Assembly: GCF_031846325.1 (NCBI RefSeq)
Contig: NZ_JAVRHZ010000002.1
Location: forward strand, 518,251 to 582,250
Length of the DNA: 64,000 nt
Direction: 5' to 3'
Origin: Patiriisocius_A hiemis
GTDB lineage: Bacteria > Bacteroidota > Bacteroidia > Flavobacteriales > Flavobacteriaceae
Part shown: positions 9,671 to 18,005 of the stretch, piece after piece
Layout: each line of letters begins with the position of its first letter
How positions within the stretch are numbered: position 1 is the stretch's first letter
The notes under the pieces: model-generated
Database searches by the model: none
Told to the model about the DNA's origin: nothing
The model's input: the letters and a program-made list of their open reading frames with translations, nothing else
Position numbers and translations under genes: made by a program

Positions 9671-10279
9671 ATGGCTTTTGAGTTACCAAAACTAAAATAT
9701 GCGCATGATGCACTTGCGCCACACATTGATGAAAAAACTATGCAAATCCACCACGGAAAGCATCATCAAGGATATACAAATAAGTTAAACGCAGCAATTG
9801 AAGGAACCGAACACGAAGGTAAAACAATTGAGAACATACTCATCAATCTAGATATGTCTAACAAAGCTGTTAGAAATAATGGAGGAGGTTTTTACAACCA
9901 TCGTTTATTTTGGGAGGTAATGTCTCCTAATGGTGGTGGAGAACCTACTGGAGAGCTATCCGATGCAATAAAAGATGCTTATGGAAGTTTTGAAGCATTT
10001 AAAGATGCGTTCTCTACGGCTGCAAAAACTCAGTTTGGCTCTGGATGGGCTTGGTTATGCGTTCACAAAGGAGGAAAAGTAGAAGTGTGTAGTACACCAA
10101 ATCAAGATAATCCGCTAATGCCAAATGTTGGCTGTGGAGGAACTCCAATCTTAGGACTTGATGTTTGGGAACACGCTTATTATTTAAACTACCAAAACAG
10201 AAGACCAGATTATGTTGAAGCATTTTTTAATGTTATAGATTGGGAAGAAGTAGCAGCTTTATACGCTAAGAAAAAATAG
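9671..10279 (+). CDS. sodA: Superoxide dismutase, Mn/Fe type
   Basis: This 202-residue enzyme of normal family length converts superoxide to hydrogen peroxide and oxygen. The four metal ligands are visible: His27 (in QIHHGKHH), His77 (FYNHRLFW), Asp164 and His168 (LDVWEHAYYL). The NQDNPLMP segment before the third ligand is more like Mn than Fe enzymes, but cambialistic use cannot be excluded. No signal peptide is present, so it is cytoplasmic. It is monocistronic, with a -7 element upstream and a strong terminator at 10307-10335. Confidence 0.95.
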   Translation: MAFELPKLKYAHDALAPHIDEKTMQIHHGKHHQGYTNKLNAAIEGTEHEGKTIENILINLDMSNKAVRNNGGGFYNHRLFWEVMSPNGGGEPTGELSDAIKDAYGSFEAFKDAFSTAAKTQFGSGWAWLCVHKGGKVEVCSTPNQDNPLMPNVGCGGTPILGLDVWEHAYYLNYQNRRPDYVEAFFNVIDWEEVAALYAKKK

Positions 10280-10306
10280 TAAGCTTTTTACTGTAATATA
10301 AATTAG

Positions 10307-10335
10307 AACGCAGCTTGAGAAAGTTGCGTTTTTTT
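10307..10335 (+). terminator. Intrinsic terminator of sodA
   Basis: A 10-bp stem (10307-10316 with 10321-10330, including one G-U pair) closes a GAGA tetraloop and is followed by a run of T to 10335. It lies 28 bases after the sodA stop. Confidence 0.85.
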
Positions 10336-10480
10336 GTTTATCACAGGAATTGGGTCAATTTTCAGATCAAAACTTATATGCTCGCTTCTTTTAGTCGGAT
10401 GTTTATTTTTTTAGTAAATAAACAAGACATGTAGTAGTAGAATAGGCCTCGCTCACTTTGTTCCTTCGCCTACCCCATTT

Positions 10481-10539
10481 AAGATTTGGGCAAAATAAAA
10501 AAGGTAAACAAGTTGTTTACCTTTTTTGCCCCAAATCTT
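10481..10539. repeat. 59-bp nested palindrome between sodA and purF
   Basis: Outer arms AAGATTTGGGC (10481-10491) and GCCCCAAATCTT (10528-10539) enclose a perfect 15-bp inner inverted repeat, 10497-10511 with 10513-10527 (core AAGGTAAACAA / TTGTTTACCTT), flanked by A6 and T6 runs. Its position between convergent genes and its A/T flanks fit a bidirectional terminator. The extra complementary outer arms are more typical of a small palindromic repeat unit. Confidence 0.65.
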
Positions 10540-10690
10540 ACCATGAACTTAACCTACTTATGCTATGGTAGACTGCTAATATAGTACATATATCAATATA
10601 AAAAATAAGAGTTTTCTTACTTTTGGATTAAGAGAAAATAATACCCGATAAAAAACCTATTTTTAAATAAAATTAAGATTTTTTTAACAT

Positions 10691-12589
10691 TTAATAAGCC
10701 CGCTCTGGATTTCCTTCATAAAAGTTAATGTAAGCTTTATTAACTACTCTATTACCTCCATGAGTAGGGTAATCTCCAGTAAAGTACCAGTCTCCCAGGT
10801 TTTTTGGACAGGCTTTGTGTAAATCTTCTACTGATTGGAAGATTAACTTCACCTTGCTGTTAATTTCAGTATTACTTAGTAAAACGGCTATTTTGTCTGA
10901 AATTTCTTCGTCTGTAAAAGGCGCGTACAACTCTTTTACATGATTTACAACTTCATTATCTTTTAATTGAAGTTGTTTTTTACAGCGTTTATAGATGTCT
11001 TCTACAATGCCATATGTTCCTCTGTCTTTATGTAATTCTAAAGCTGCTTGAAAAGCGATAAGATTTTCTAGTCGTGCCATATCAATTCCATAGCAATCTG
11101 GATAACGTATTTGAGGTGCTGATGAAACCACAATAATTTGCTTAGGATGCAAGCGATCTAGCATTTTTAAAATACTCTTTTTAAGTGTTGTCCCTCTTAC
11201 AATACTATCATCAATAATAACTAAGTTATCTTCTGGCTTTACAACACCATATGTTACATCATAGACATGAGCTACTAGATCATCCCTGCTACTATCTTCT
11301 GTAATAAAGGTTCGTAGCTTAACATCTTTAATAGCTATTTTTTCAGTTCTAATTTTATGAGATTGAATTTGAAGCAGTCTCTCATTTGTTAAGTTCCCTT
11401 CTTCTTTTAAAATTGCCTCGTTTTTCTGTTTGTTTAGTTCGTCCTGTGCTGCTTCGACCATTCCGTAGAAAGACGTCTCTGCAGTATTGGGTATAAAAGA
11501 AAAGACACTATTTTCGGTATCATGATTAATTGCTTTTAACACCTTTGGCATAACTAATTTACCTAGTTCTTTGCGCTCTTGGTAGATTTCTGCATCACTT
11601 CCTCTAGAGAAATAAATACGCTCAAAAGAACAAGATTTTCTTTCTAGTGGTTCTATAATTTGAGAAATATCCATAGTACCATCTTTTTTCATAATAACAG
11701 CACAGCCTGGATCAATTTCATTAATAGATTCAAAAGGAACATTAAAAACAGTTTGTATAGCTGGCCTTTCTGAGGCAATTACAATTACTTCATCGTCTTT
11801 ATAGTAATATGCTGGGCGAATTCCCGCAGGGTCTCTTAACACAAATGCATCTCCATGTCCAAGCATTCCAGCCATGGCATAACCACCATCCCAATCTTTG
11901 GAAGACTTTTTAAGTATTTTTGTTAGGTTAAGCTTTTCAGCAATGTAGGGAGAAGCTTCAATTTTACTCAAGCCTTTTGCCTTGGCTTTTTTGTAAAGCT
12001 TCCTAACCGCATCGTCTAAGAAATGACCTATTTTTTCCATTACAGTAATGGTGTCTGCTTTTTCTTTAGGGTGCATTCCTAGCTTGATGAGGTTGTCAAA
12101 AAGCTCCGTAGTATTAGTCATATTAAAATTACCCGCAATAATAAGATTACGGTGCATCCAGTTATTGGTTCTTAAAAATGGGTGCACGTTTTCTACACTG
12201 TTAATTCCAAAAGTTCCATAACGTACATGTCCTAAAAATAATTCTCCAATGTAGGGGATGTCTTTTTTTTGTGCTTCAACATCATCTTTTAATTCTGGGT
12301 TTGCTTTAAATTCAGAATTAATACGCTCATTTATTTGTGCAAAAATATCTTGGATGGGTTGCGATTTGTTAGAACGTACCCTACTTATATATCTCTCTCC
12401 TGGATTAACATCTAACTTAATACTAGCAAAACCAGCACCGTCTTGTCCACGATTGTGCTGTTTTTCCATCATTAAATACATTTTATTTACACCATAAAAT
12501 GCTGTTCCATATTTCTTCTTATAGTACTCTAATGGTTTTAATAATCTAACCATTGCAATACCACATTCATGTTTTAAAGCGTCACTCAT
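10691..12589 (-). CDS. purF: Amidophosphoribosyltransferase family protein (long Bacteroidota form)
   Basis: The protein has an N-terminal class II glutamine amidotransferase domain (ECGIAM with the Cys nucleophile at residue 9; NRGQDGAGFAS; GHVRYGT) and a C-terminal phosphoribosyltransferase domain with the PRPP loop VIIDDSIVRGTT. It would make phosphoribosylamine from PRPP and glutamine, the first step of purine synthesis. At 632 residues it is well above the usual 470-510, with extra sequence in both domains. Cys9 requires removal of an 8-residue leader. Bacteroidota can carry a second, standard-length PurF, so this may be a paralogue. It follows pfkB after a terminator; purN lies further upstream. 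Confidence 0.8.
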   Translation of the reverse strand: MSDALKHECGIAMVRLLKPLEYYKKKYGTAFYGVNKMYLMMEKQHNRGQDGAGFASIKLDVNPGERYISRVRSNKSQPIQDIFAQINERINSEFKANPELKDDVEAQKKDIPYIGELFLGHVRYGTFGINSVENVHPFLRTNNWMHRNLIIAGNFNMTNTTELFDNLIKLGMHPKEKADTITVMEKIGHFLDDAVRKLYKKAKAKGLSKIEASPYIAEKLNLTKILKKSSKDWDGGYAMAGMLGHGDAFVLRDPAGIRPAYYYKDDEVIVIASERPAIQTVFNVPFESINEIDPGCAVIMKKDGTMDISQIIEPLERKSCSFERIYFSRGSDAEIYQERKELGKLVMPKVLKAINHDTENSVFSFIPNTAETSFYGMVEAAQDELNKQKNEAILKEEGNLTNERLLQIQSHKIRTEKIAIKDVKLRTFITEDSSRDDLVAHVYDVTYGVVKPEDNLVIIDDSIVRGTTLKKSILKMLDRLHPKQIIVVSSAPQIRYPDCYGIDMARLENLIAFQAALELHKDRGTYGIVEDIYKRCKKQLQLKDNEVVNHVKELYAPFTDEEISDKIAVLLSNTEINSKVKLIFQSVEDLHKACPKNLGDWYFTGDYPTHGGNRVVNKAYINFYEGNPERAY

Positions 12590-12661
12590 ATTTATTGCCC
12601 TAATAGTCGGGTAACTTTTTTTCCTTGTAGAAGGATACTATAAATCTAAAAATAAATTAAA

Positions 12662-12687
12662 TAAAAACGCCCCAAAAACTGGGGCGC
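12662..12687 (-). terminator. Intrinsic terminator of the PfkB kinase gene
   Basis: CGCCCCA (12668-12674) and TGGGGCG (12680-12686) form a G+C-rich stem. On the minus strand it is followed by TTTTTAT. It separates the kinase gene from purF. Confidence 0.85.
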
Positions 12688-12691
12688 ATAT

Positions 12692-13615
12692 TTATACTAA
12701 CGTTATCTCAAACTGAGTTAAATTCTTAAACTGTTGTAAGCGATGCTGCAACTCTTTTTTTGTTAGGCTTTGCATTCGCTCTGTTCCAAATTTTTCTACA
12801 CAGAAAGAAGCTAATGCCGAGCCATATACAATTGCAGTCTTCATATTTTCAAAGCTATAATCTTCAGTTTTTGCTAAATATCCTGTAAATCCACCTGCAA
12901 ATGTATCTCCAGCTCCGGTAGGATCAAAAACTTCAGCTAATGGAAGTGCTGGTGCAAAAAACATTTCGTCTTTATAAAAAAGTAGAGCGCCATGTTCTCC
13001 TTTTTTAATAACAACATATTCTGGCCCCATTTTCATAATTTTTTTGGCCGCATTAACTAGTGAATATTCTCCTGAAAGTTGTCTGGCTTCTTCATCGTTA
13101 ATGGTAATTACATTAACCTTAGCAATTACTTGCTTAAGCTCTTCTAGTGCACAATCCATCCAAAAGTTCATAGTATCTAGTACAATCATTTTAGGATTGT
13201 CCATTTGGTCAACCACACTTAATTGCACCAATGGATGAAGATTACCAAGCATTACCACTTCGGCACCTTTGTGGTCTTGAGGTACTTTTGGCGAAAAATT
13301 TTCTAATACATTTAATTCTGTTACCAAAGTATCGCGAGAGTTCATGTCGTTATGATATTTCCCGCTCCAAAAAAATGTTTTACCATCTTTAATAACTTCT
13401 AAGCCCTCAATATCCATGTTTTTATCTTGAAGCATCGTGATATATTCTTGCGGAAAATCACCACCAACAACCGATACAATTGCGGAATCTACATTAAGTT
13501 GAGAGGCCGATAAACCAATATAAGTGGCGGCACCTCCTAGTATTTTATCTGTTTTACCAAAAGGGGTTTCAATCGCGTCAAAAGCAACAGTACCTACAAT
13601 AACTAGTTTGGACAT
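12692..13615 (-). CDS. PfkB-family carbohydrate/nucleoside kinase
   Basis: The 307-residue kinase shows the PfkB pattern: GGAATYIGLSASQL near the N-terminus, a substrate region, and DPTGAGDTFAGGF with the catalytic Asp and anion hole. It phosphorylates a sugar or nucleoside; the flanking purF and RNase H genes make a nucleoside substrate plausible but do not prove it. I place the start at the ATG at 13615, because the frame extended upstream to 13684 begins with TTG and crosses a TATCTTTG promoter element at 13640-13647. The ATG gives a normal N-terminus (MSKLVIVGTVAFD). Confidence 0.85.
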   Translation of the reverse strand: MSKLVIVGTVAFDAIETPFGKTDKILGGAATYIGLSASQLNVDSAIVSVVGGDFPQEYITMLQDKNMDIEGLEVIKDGKTFFWSGKYHNDMNSRDTLVTELNVLENFSPKVPQDHKGAEVVMLGNLHPLVQLSVVDQMDNPKMIVLDTMNFWMDCALEELKQVIAKVNVITINDEEARQLSGEYSLVNAAKKIMKMGPEYVVIKKGEHGALLFYKDEMFFAPALPLAEVFDPTGAGDTFAGGFTGYLAKTEDYSFENMKTAIVYGSALASFCVEKFGTERMQSLTKKELQHRLQQFKNLTQFEITLV

Positions 13616-13639
13616 AAATAAGCTTGAAAAATTAAAGTG

Positions 13640-13647
13640 CAAAGATA
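13640..13647 (-). promoter_or_regulatory. -7 element of the PfkB kinase promoter
   Basis: The minus strand reads TATCTTTG, an exact TAnnTTTG match, 25 bases before the ATG at 13615 and just downstream of the rnhA stop. It argues for the shorter start of the kinase gene. Confidence 0.55.
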
Positions 13648-13684
13648 TGAGATTGTTAAAACATACACTAATGTTAAAACTCAA

Positions 13685-14326
13685 CTATTTTCTACCAAAA
13701 TCAGCAGGAATTTCTCCCCAAGCTTTGGTTTCCCATTTTACAATTGTAGTTGTGTAGCTATTAGTTTTTAACCACGTTTCTGCTCGAGTAATTAACTCAA
13801 AAAGTGCTTTATTTTTATGAGAAGGCTTTAACTTAGAATTGCATTTTTTCTTTTTTACCCAACCTATGGCAATACGAGAGTCACTATAAATAATGCGGTC
13901 GCTTTTTTGTTTTTTTAAATATGCCAATCCATGTACTAATGCTAAAAACTCTCCTACATTGTTAGTGCCTTGCTCAAAAGGGCCTTGATGAAATAACTGC
14001 TTGTAAGTTTGGGTATCTACTCCTCTATATTCCATTTTTCCAGGATTTCCACTTGAGGCAGCATCTACTGCAATGGAATATAAATTAGGCTCTCCTATTT
14101 TTTGGAGTTGTTCTTTAGAGAGTGTTTTTTTCTTCTTTGTGTTTTTCCCTTTATAATCTGCATATTCTTTATCATATGCAATTTTGGCTTCTTTTAAGGT
14201 TTCAAAAGACATATACTGTGCACCTGTAACTCCTGTGATTGCTTTTTTGCATTCATTCCAAGAGTGAAATATCCCAGTAGGGTTCCCAAACCAGACTACA
14301 TAATATTTTTTCTTTTTTTTAGCCAT
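13685..14326 (-). CDS. rnhA: Ribonuclease H with N-terminal viroplasmin-type hybrid-binding domain
   Basis: The 213-residue protein has an N-terminal RNase H1 hybrid-binding (viroplasmin) domain (YYVVWFGNPTGIF, about residues 8-55), a Lys-rich linker, and an RNase H fold. The four acidic catalytic residues are visible: Asp88 (VDAASSGNPG), Glu126 (NNVGEFLAL), Asp149 (IYSDS) and Asp209 near the C-terminus (ADFGRK). It degrades the RNA strand of RNA-DNA hybrids. This eukaryote-like two-domain layout is common in Bacteroidota. The stop lies 70 bases before the PfkB kinase ATG; purN lies upstream in the same direction. Confidence 0.88.
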   Translation of the reverse strand: MAKKKKKYYVVWFGNPTGIFHSWNECKKAITGVTGAQYMSFETLKEAKIAYDKEYADYKGKNTKKKKTLSKEQLQKIGEPNLYSIAVDAASSGNPGKMEYRGVDTQTYKQLFHQGPFEQGTNNVGEFLALVHGLAYLKKQKSDRIIYSDSRIAIGWVKKKKCNSKLKPSHKNKALFELITRAETWLKTNSYTTTIVKWETKAWGEIPADFGRK

Positions 14327-14392
14327 ACTGTGCCCGCGTTGGCGGTATCTTATTAAGGTTAATCTTTTTGTTTAATTATTGAATTAATTTTT

Positions 14393-14965
14393 CTATTTGT
14401 CCAAAAGCAGTTCTTCAATTACTTTAGGTAAGTATTTATATTCCAATAAATGTATTTTTTGAGCAACATCTTCTGAGGTATCACTTTCTGAAATTTCCAC
14501 GCTTTTCTGAAAAATAATAGCTCCCTCATCATACGCTTCATTTACATAATGAATAGTAATACCACTTTCTTTTTCATTATTAGCCACTACAGCTTCATGA
14601 ACATACTTTCCATACATTCCTTTTCCTCCATATTTTGGCAATAAGGCTGGATGAATGTTAATTACTTTGTTTGGGTATTCATTTATAATGTGAACTGGAA
14701 ATTTTAGTAAAAAACCAGCCAGGACAATTAAATCTGGTTGTGCTTTTTTGAGTAGTTGTAATACTCCATCTTCATTATATAACGCTTCTTTTGAAAAACG
14801 TAACGCTTTTGTTTCTAGGTGTTTTGCGCGTTCTAACACTTTGGCATCCTTCTTGTTTGTGAGGACAAGAACAACCTCAGCAACTTGAGATTGCTGAAAG
14901 TATTTTATCACGTTTTGAGTATTGGTACCGCTACCCGAAGCAAATATAACAATGCGTTTCTTCAT
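14393..14965 (-). CDS. purN: Phosphoribosylglycinamide formyltransferase
   Basis: The 190-residue enzyme transfers a formyl group from 10-formyl-THF to GAR in purine synthesis. Motifs are FASGSGTNTQN (N-terminal phosphate-binding loop), NIHPALLPKYGGKGMYG (catalytic region with the INIHPALLP signature) and IHYVNEAYDEGAI. The longer frame from 15025 starts with TTG and adds a Phe/Tyr-rich tail. I choose the ATG at 14965 (MKKRIVIFASG), which lies downstream of a TACTTTTG element at 15012-15019. It is divergent from acpP, an arrangement I recall from flavobacterial genomes. Confidence 0.92.
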   Translation of the reverse strand: MKKRIVIFASGSGTNTQNVIKYFQQSQVAEVVLVLTNKKDAKVLERAKHLETKALRFSKEALYNEDGVLQLLKKAQPDLIVLAGFLLKFPVHIINEYPNKVINIHPALLPKYGGKGMYGKYVHEAVVANNEKESGITIHYVNEAYDEGAIIFQKSVEISESDTSEDVAQKIHLLEYKYLPKVIEELLLDK

Positions 14966-15011
14966 CAATGGTTTCTTTGGGTGTTTATAGAAGTAAACAT
15001 AAAAATAATAA

Positions 15012-15019
15012 CAAAAGTA
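15012..15019 (-). promoter_or_regulatory. -7 element of the purN promoter
   Basis: The minus strand reads TACTTTTG, matching TAnnTTTG, 47 bases before the purN ATG. It lies inside the alternative longer purN frame and so supports the shorter start. Confidence 0.5.
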
Positions 15020-15104
15020 AGGCAATAGGGTTTCACTTCGCTCTAAAATGTTTAAATTGGTAACACATTTTAGGTATTAAATAGTGTTTTAATTTAAAAT
15101 ATTT

Positions 15105-15112
15105 TATTTTTG
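15105..15112 (+). promoter_or_regulatory. -7 element of the acpP operon promoter
   Basis: TATTTTTG matches TAnnTTTG and ends 30 bases before the acpP ATG. It would drive acpP-fabF-rnc. Confidence 0.5.
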
Positions 15113-15142
15113 CCACTTAATTAAAATTTAAAAACAAGAATT

Positions 15143-15376
15143 ATGTCAGACATTGCATCAAGAGTTAAAGCTATTATCGTAGATAAATTAGGTGTAGACG
15201 AAAACGAAGTTGTAACAGAAGCAAGCTTCACTAACGACCTAGGAGCAGACTCCTTAGATACGGTTGAACTAATTATGGAATTTGAAAAAGAATTTGATAT
15301 CCAAATTCCAGACGATCAAGCTGAAAATATTGCAACAGTAGGTCAAGCAATATCATATATAGAAGAAGCAAAATAA
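15143..15376 (+). CDS. acpP: Acyl carrier protein
   Basis: This 77-residue acidic four-helix protein carries the phosphopantetheine attachment Ser37 in GADSLDTVEL. It is the central carrier of fatty acid synthesis. fabF follows after 13 bases, so the two are co-transcribed; this gene order with rnc downstream is widely conserved. Confidence 0.98.
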   Translation: MSDIASRVKAIIVDKLGVDENEVVTEASFTNDLGADSLDTVELIMEFEKEFDIQIPDDQAENIATVGQAISYIEEAK

Positions 15377-15389
15377 AAAATACTTCTTT

Positions 15390-16643
15390 ATGGAATTAAA
15401 GCGAGTTGTAGTTACTGGTCTTGGTGCCCTTACACCCATTGGAAATACAATCCCTAATTATTGGGAGGGTCTTAAAAATGGGAAAAGCGGATGCGCACCA
15501 ATCACCTACTTTGATACCGAAAAGTTCAAAACAAAATTCGCTTGTGAAATAAAGGATTACAATCCACAAGATCACTTTGACAGAAAAGAAGCTAGAAAGC
15601 TAGATAAATTTGCTCAATATGCTTTAGTATCTTCTTCAGAAGCTATTGAAGATGCCATGATTAACCTTGATGAAGTCGATAAATTTCGAGTTGGGGTTAT
15701 ATGGGGAGCAGGTATTGGCGGACTAGAAACTTTTCAGGATGAAGTTATAAACTTTGCAGAAGGGGATGGAACGCCACGTTTCAACCCCTTCTTTATTCCA
15801 AAAATGATAGCAGATATTGCCCCAGGTAATATTTCTATTAAACATGGATTTATGGGGCCTAACTATACAACGGTCTCAGCTTGTGCCTCTTCAGCAAATG
15901 CAATGATAGATGCTCTAAACTATATTAGGTTAGGACATTGTGATATTATTGTAACTGGGGGGAGTGAAGCAGCAGTAACAAAAGCGGGTATGGGAGGTTT
16001 TAATGCAATGCATGCACTCTCTACACGTAACGAAAGTCCAGAAACAGCATCGAGACCCTTTGATGCTACACGTGACGGATTTGTACTTGGAGAAGGAGCA
16101 GGAGCGCTTATCTTAGAAGAGTACGAGCATGCTAAGAAACGAGGTGCAAAAATATATGCCGAAGTTATTGGTGGAGGGATGTCTAGCGACGCCTACCACA
16201 TGACGGCACCACATCCAGATGGAATAGGTGTAGAACGCGTAATGCTTAATTGCTTACGTGATGCCGGTATTGATGCTAGTGAAGTAGATGCCATTAATAC
16301 ACATGGTACCTCAACACCACTTGGAGATGTAGCAGAACTAAAGGCAATTTCAAGTATTTTTGGAGATCATACTCACAAAATCAACATTAACTCTACTAAG
16401 TCCATGACTGGACACTTATTAGGAGCGGCAGGAGCTATAGAGGCAATTGCTTCAATCTTAGCAATGCAAAATAACTTAGTGCCACCTACTATAAACCATA
16501 CTACAGTAGATGAAAACATTGATCCTAAACTAAACCTTACTCTTAACAAAGCGCAACCTAGAGATATTAAAGTTGCCATGAGTAATACATTTGGTTTTGG
16601 AGGTCACAATGCTTGCGTATTGTTTAAAAAATTAGACGCATAA
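15390..16643 (+). CDS. fabF: 3-oxoacyl-[acyl-carrier-protein] synthase II
   Basis: The 417-residue condensing enzyme has the Cys-His-His triad: Cys165 (VSACASSAN), His305 (NTHGTSTPLGD) and His342 (GHLLGAAGA). It elongates acyl-ACP with malonyl-ACP. Its length and the C-terminal NTFGFGGHNA motif are typical of FabF. It is 13 bases downstream of acpP and 7 bases upstream of rnc. Confidence 0.98.
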   Translation: MELKRVVVTGLGALTPIGNTIPNYWEGLKNGKSGCAPITYFDTEKFKTKFACEIKDYNPQDHFDRKEARKLDKFAQYALVSSSEAIEDAMINLDEVDKFRVGVIWGAGIGGLETFQDEVINFAEGDGTPRFNPFFIPKMIADIAPGNISIKHGFMGPNYTTVSACASSANAMIDALNYIRLGHCDIIVTGGSEAAVTKAGMGGFNAMHALSTRNESPETASRPFDATRDGFVLGEGAGALILEEYEHAKKRGAKIYAEVIGGGMSSDAYHMTAPHPDGIGVERVMLNCLRDAGIDASEVDAINTHGTSTPLGDVAELKAISSIFGDHTHKININSTKSMTGHLLGAAGAIEAIASILAMQNNLVPPTINHTTVDENIDPKLNLTLNKAQPRDIKVAMSNTFGFGGHNACVLFKKLDA

Positions 16644-16650
16644 ATTTTTA

Positions 16651-17394
16651 ATGGCAATCCTAAAAAACATATTTACTTCTCGTCCTTCACATGACGAGAA
16701 TTTTTTTGTTGTCATAAAAAATATCCTAGGGTTTGCACCAAAAGATATTGCAATCTACCATGAAGCATTTACCCATAGGTCTATGAATAATACCAATATT
16801 GATGGAAGTGCACAAAGCTATGAGCGATTAGAGTTTCTTGGAGATGCTATGCTTAGTGCCGTCATTGCCTCGCATTTGTTTAACGAAGTGCCTACTGGAG
16901 ATGAGGGGTATCTTACTAAGATGCGCTCCAAGGTGGTAAGCAGAGAGCACTTAAATGAGTTAGGAAGAGACCTAGGGCTTATTAACCTATTAAAAACATC
17001 TGTGCCTACAGATCAGTTTGGAGGAAATATACATGGTAATATTTTTGAAGCACTTATTGGAGCAATTTATCTAGATAAAGGATATAAATATTGCGAAAAG
17101 TTTATCTACAAGCGTGTTATTAAACCCTATGTAGATATAGAACGACTAGAAGGTAAAGTTATAAGCTATAAAAGTCTTTTCATAGAATGGTGTCAAAAAC
17201 ACAAAAAGCACTTCAAATTTTCTGTGTATGAAGACACCGGAAACGATAGCCTAAAACATTTTGGCGTAAAACTTTTATTAGATGATGAACTAGTTGGGAA
17301 AGCCAGAGCAACTTCTAAGAAAAAAGCCGAAGAACGTGCTGCAAAAAGAGCTTATTACAAGCTTCAAATTGTGATTGATAAAGATTTCCACTAG
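16651..17394 (+). CDS. rnc: Ribonuclease III
   Basis: The 247-residue protein has the RNase III signature ERLEFLGDAMLS and a second acidic catalytic segment (NIFEALIGAIYLDKG). A C-terminal double-stranded RNA-binding domain of about 65 residues carries the conserved KKKAEERAAKRAYYKL helix. It cleaves dsRNA in rRNA processing and mRNA turnover. It lies 7 bases after fabF, giving an acpP-fabF-rnc transcript. Confidence 0.96.
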   Translation: MAILKNIFTSRPSHDENFFVVIKNILGFAPKDIAIYHEAFTHRSMNNTNIDGSAQSYERLEFLGDAMLSAVIASHLFNEVPTGDEGYLTKMRSKVVSREHLNELGRDLGLINLLKTSVPTDQFGGNIHGNIFEALIGAIYLDKGYKYCEKFIYKRVIKPYVDIERLEGKVISYKSLFIEWCQKHKKHFKFSVYEDTGNDSLKHFGVKLLLDDELVGKARATSKKKAEERAAKRAYYKLQIVIDKDFH

Positions 17395-17513
17395 TAAATC
17401 ACGCACGCCACACAGACGAAAACGATTTCGTTTAATATTTACATAGATTTAATTAGCAAACAGTATAACAATCGCAAAACAATTGTTACTTTTAAACTTG
17501 TTCGTAAAAAGTT

Positions 17514-18005
17514 ATGAGTAATTATAAGTTAATTTTAGAAGATACTTTTGAAGAAGACTTTACTCTAATTGCTATTCATTGTAGTGAAGATTGTTATAAA
17601 GTAGCCTATCTTCTAAACCAGTTTTTACAAGTACGATTACATCGCTCCAAAACAGATTTAGAGTATTCTGAAGATGGACTGGAAATAACATTTCCATTGT
17701 ATGATTATGAAGATGAAATGAAATATACGAGCTATAATTTAATTGCAAATATTTGCAAAAACCCAATTCCTCTTACCACTAGTTCAGGGGGACTTTTTGA
17801 AAATGAACCTACTGAAAGTAGTATAACTAGTTACCTAGTACCAGAGATGAAACAAGTTGACTTTTTTATTAAGATTGTTTCAGATTTTGAAACAATCCCA
17901 CTTAAAAAGATACTTTCATCCATCAATGAAATAAAACAAGTAATTTCAGCCTATAGTGTTGATATACAAACATTGAAGTCTAAAAATAATTTAATATTTG
18001 ACTAA
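17514..18005 (+). CDS. IPExxxVDY family protein
   Basis: This 163-residue cytoplasmic protein belongs to the Bacteroidota family named for an IPExxxVDY motif, seen here as the variant VPEMKQVDF around residue 110. The family has no established function and is typically encoded next to pyk. Its stop overlaps the pyk ATG by one base (TAATG), indicating translational coupling and a possible link to glycolysis. An imperfect promoter (TACTTTTA at 17487-17494) lies 20 bases upstream. Confidence 0.85.
   Translation: MSNYKLILEDTFEEDFTLIAIHCSEDCYKVAYLLNQFLQVRLHRSKTDLEYSEDGLEITFPLYDYEDEMKYTSYNLIANICKNPIPLTTSSGGLFENEPTESSITSYLVPEMKQVDFFIKIVSDFETIPLKKILSSINEIKQVISAYSVDIQTLKSKNNLIFD

Larger units (their letters stand above)
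10280..10690. other. 411-bp gene-free region between convergent sodA and purF
   Basis: This is the only gene-free stretch over 300 bases. It holds the sodA terminator (10307-10335), a short GC-richer segment at about 10441-10475 (GGCCTCGCTCACTTTG and TTCCTTCGCC) and the nested palindrome at 10481-10539. No open frame with coding character, tRNA or other RNA gene is seen. The last 130 bases before purF are A+T-rich and featureless. Confidence 0.7.

Noticed and set aside
13616..13684. Longer N-terminus for the PfkB kinase
   Set aside because: It begins with TTG and crosses a TATCTTTG promoter element; the ATG at 13615 gives the family-typical N-terminus.
14966..15025. Longer N-terminus for purN
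   Set aside because: It begins with TTG, adds a Phe/Tyr-rich tail not seen in the family, and contains a promoter element.
17416..17431. Hairpin ACGAAA-ACGA-TTTCGT after rnc as a terminator
   Set aside because: The stem is only six base pairs, A+T-rich, and no T run follows.
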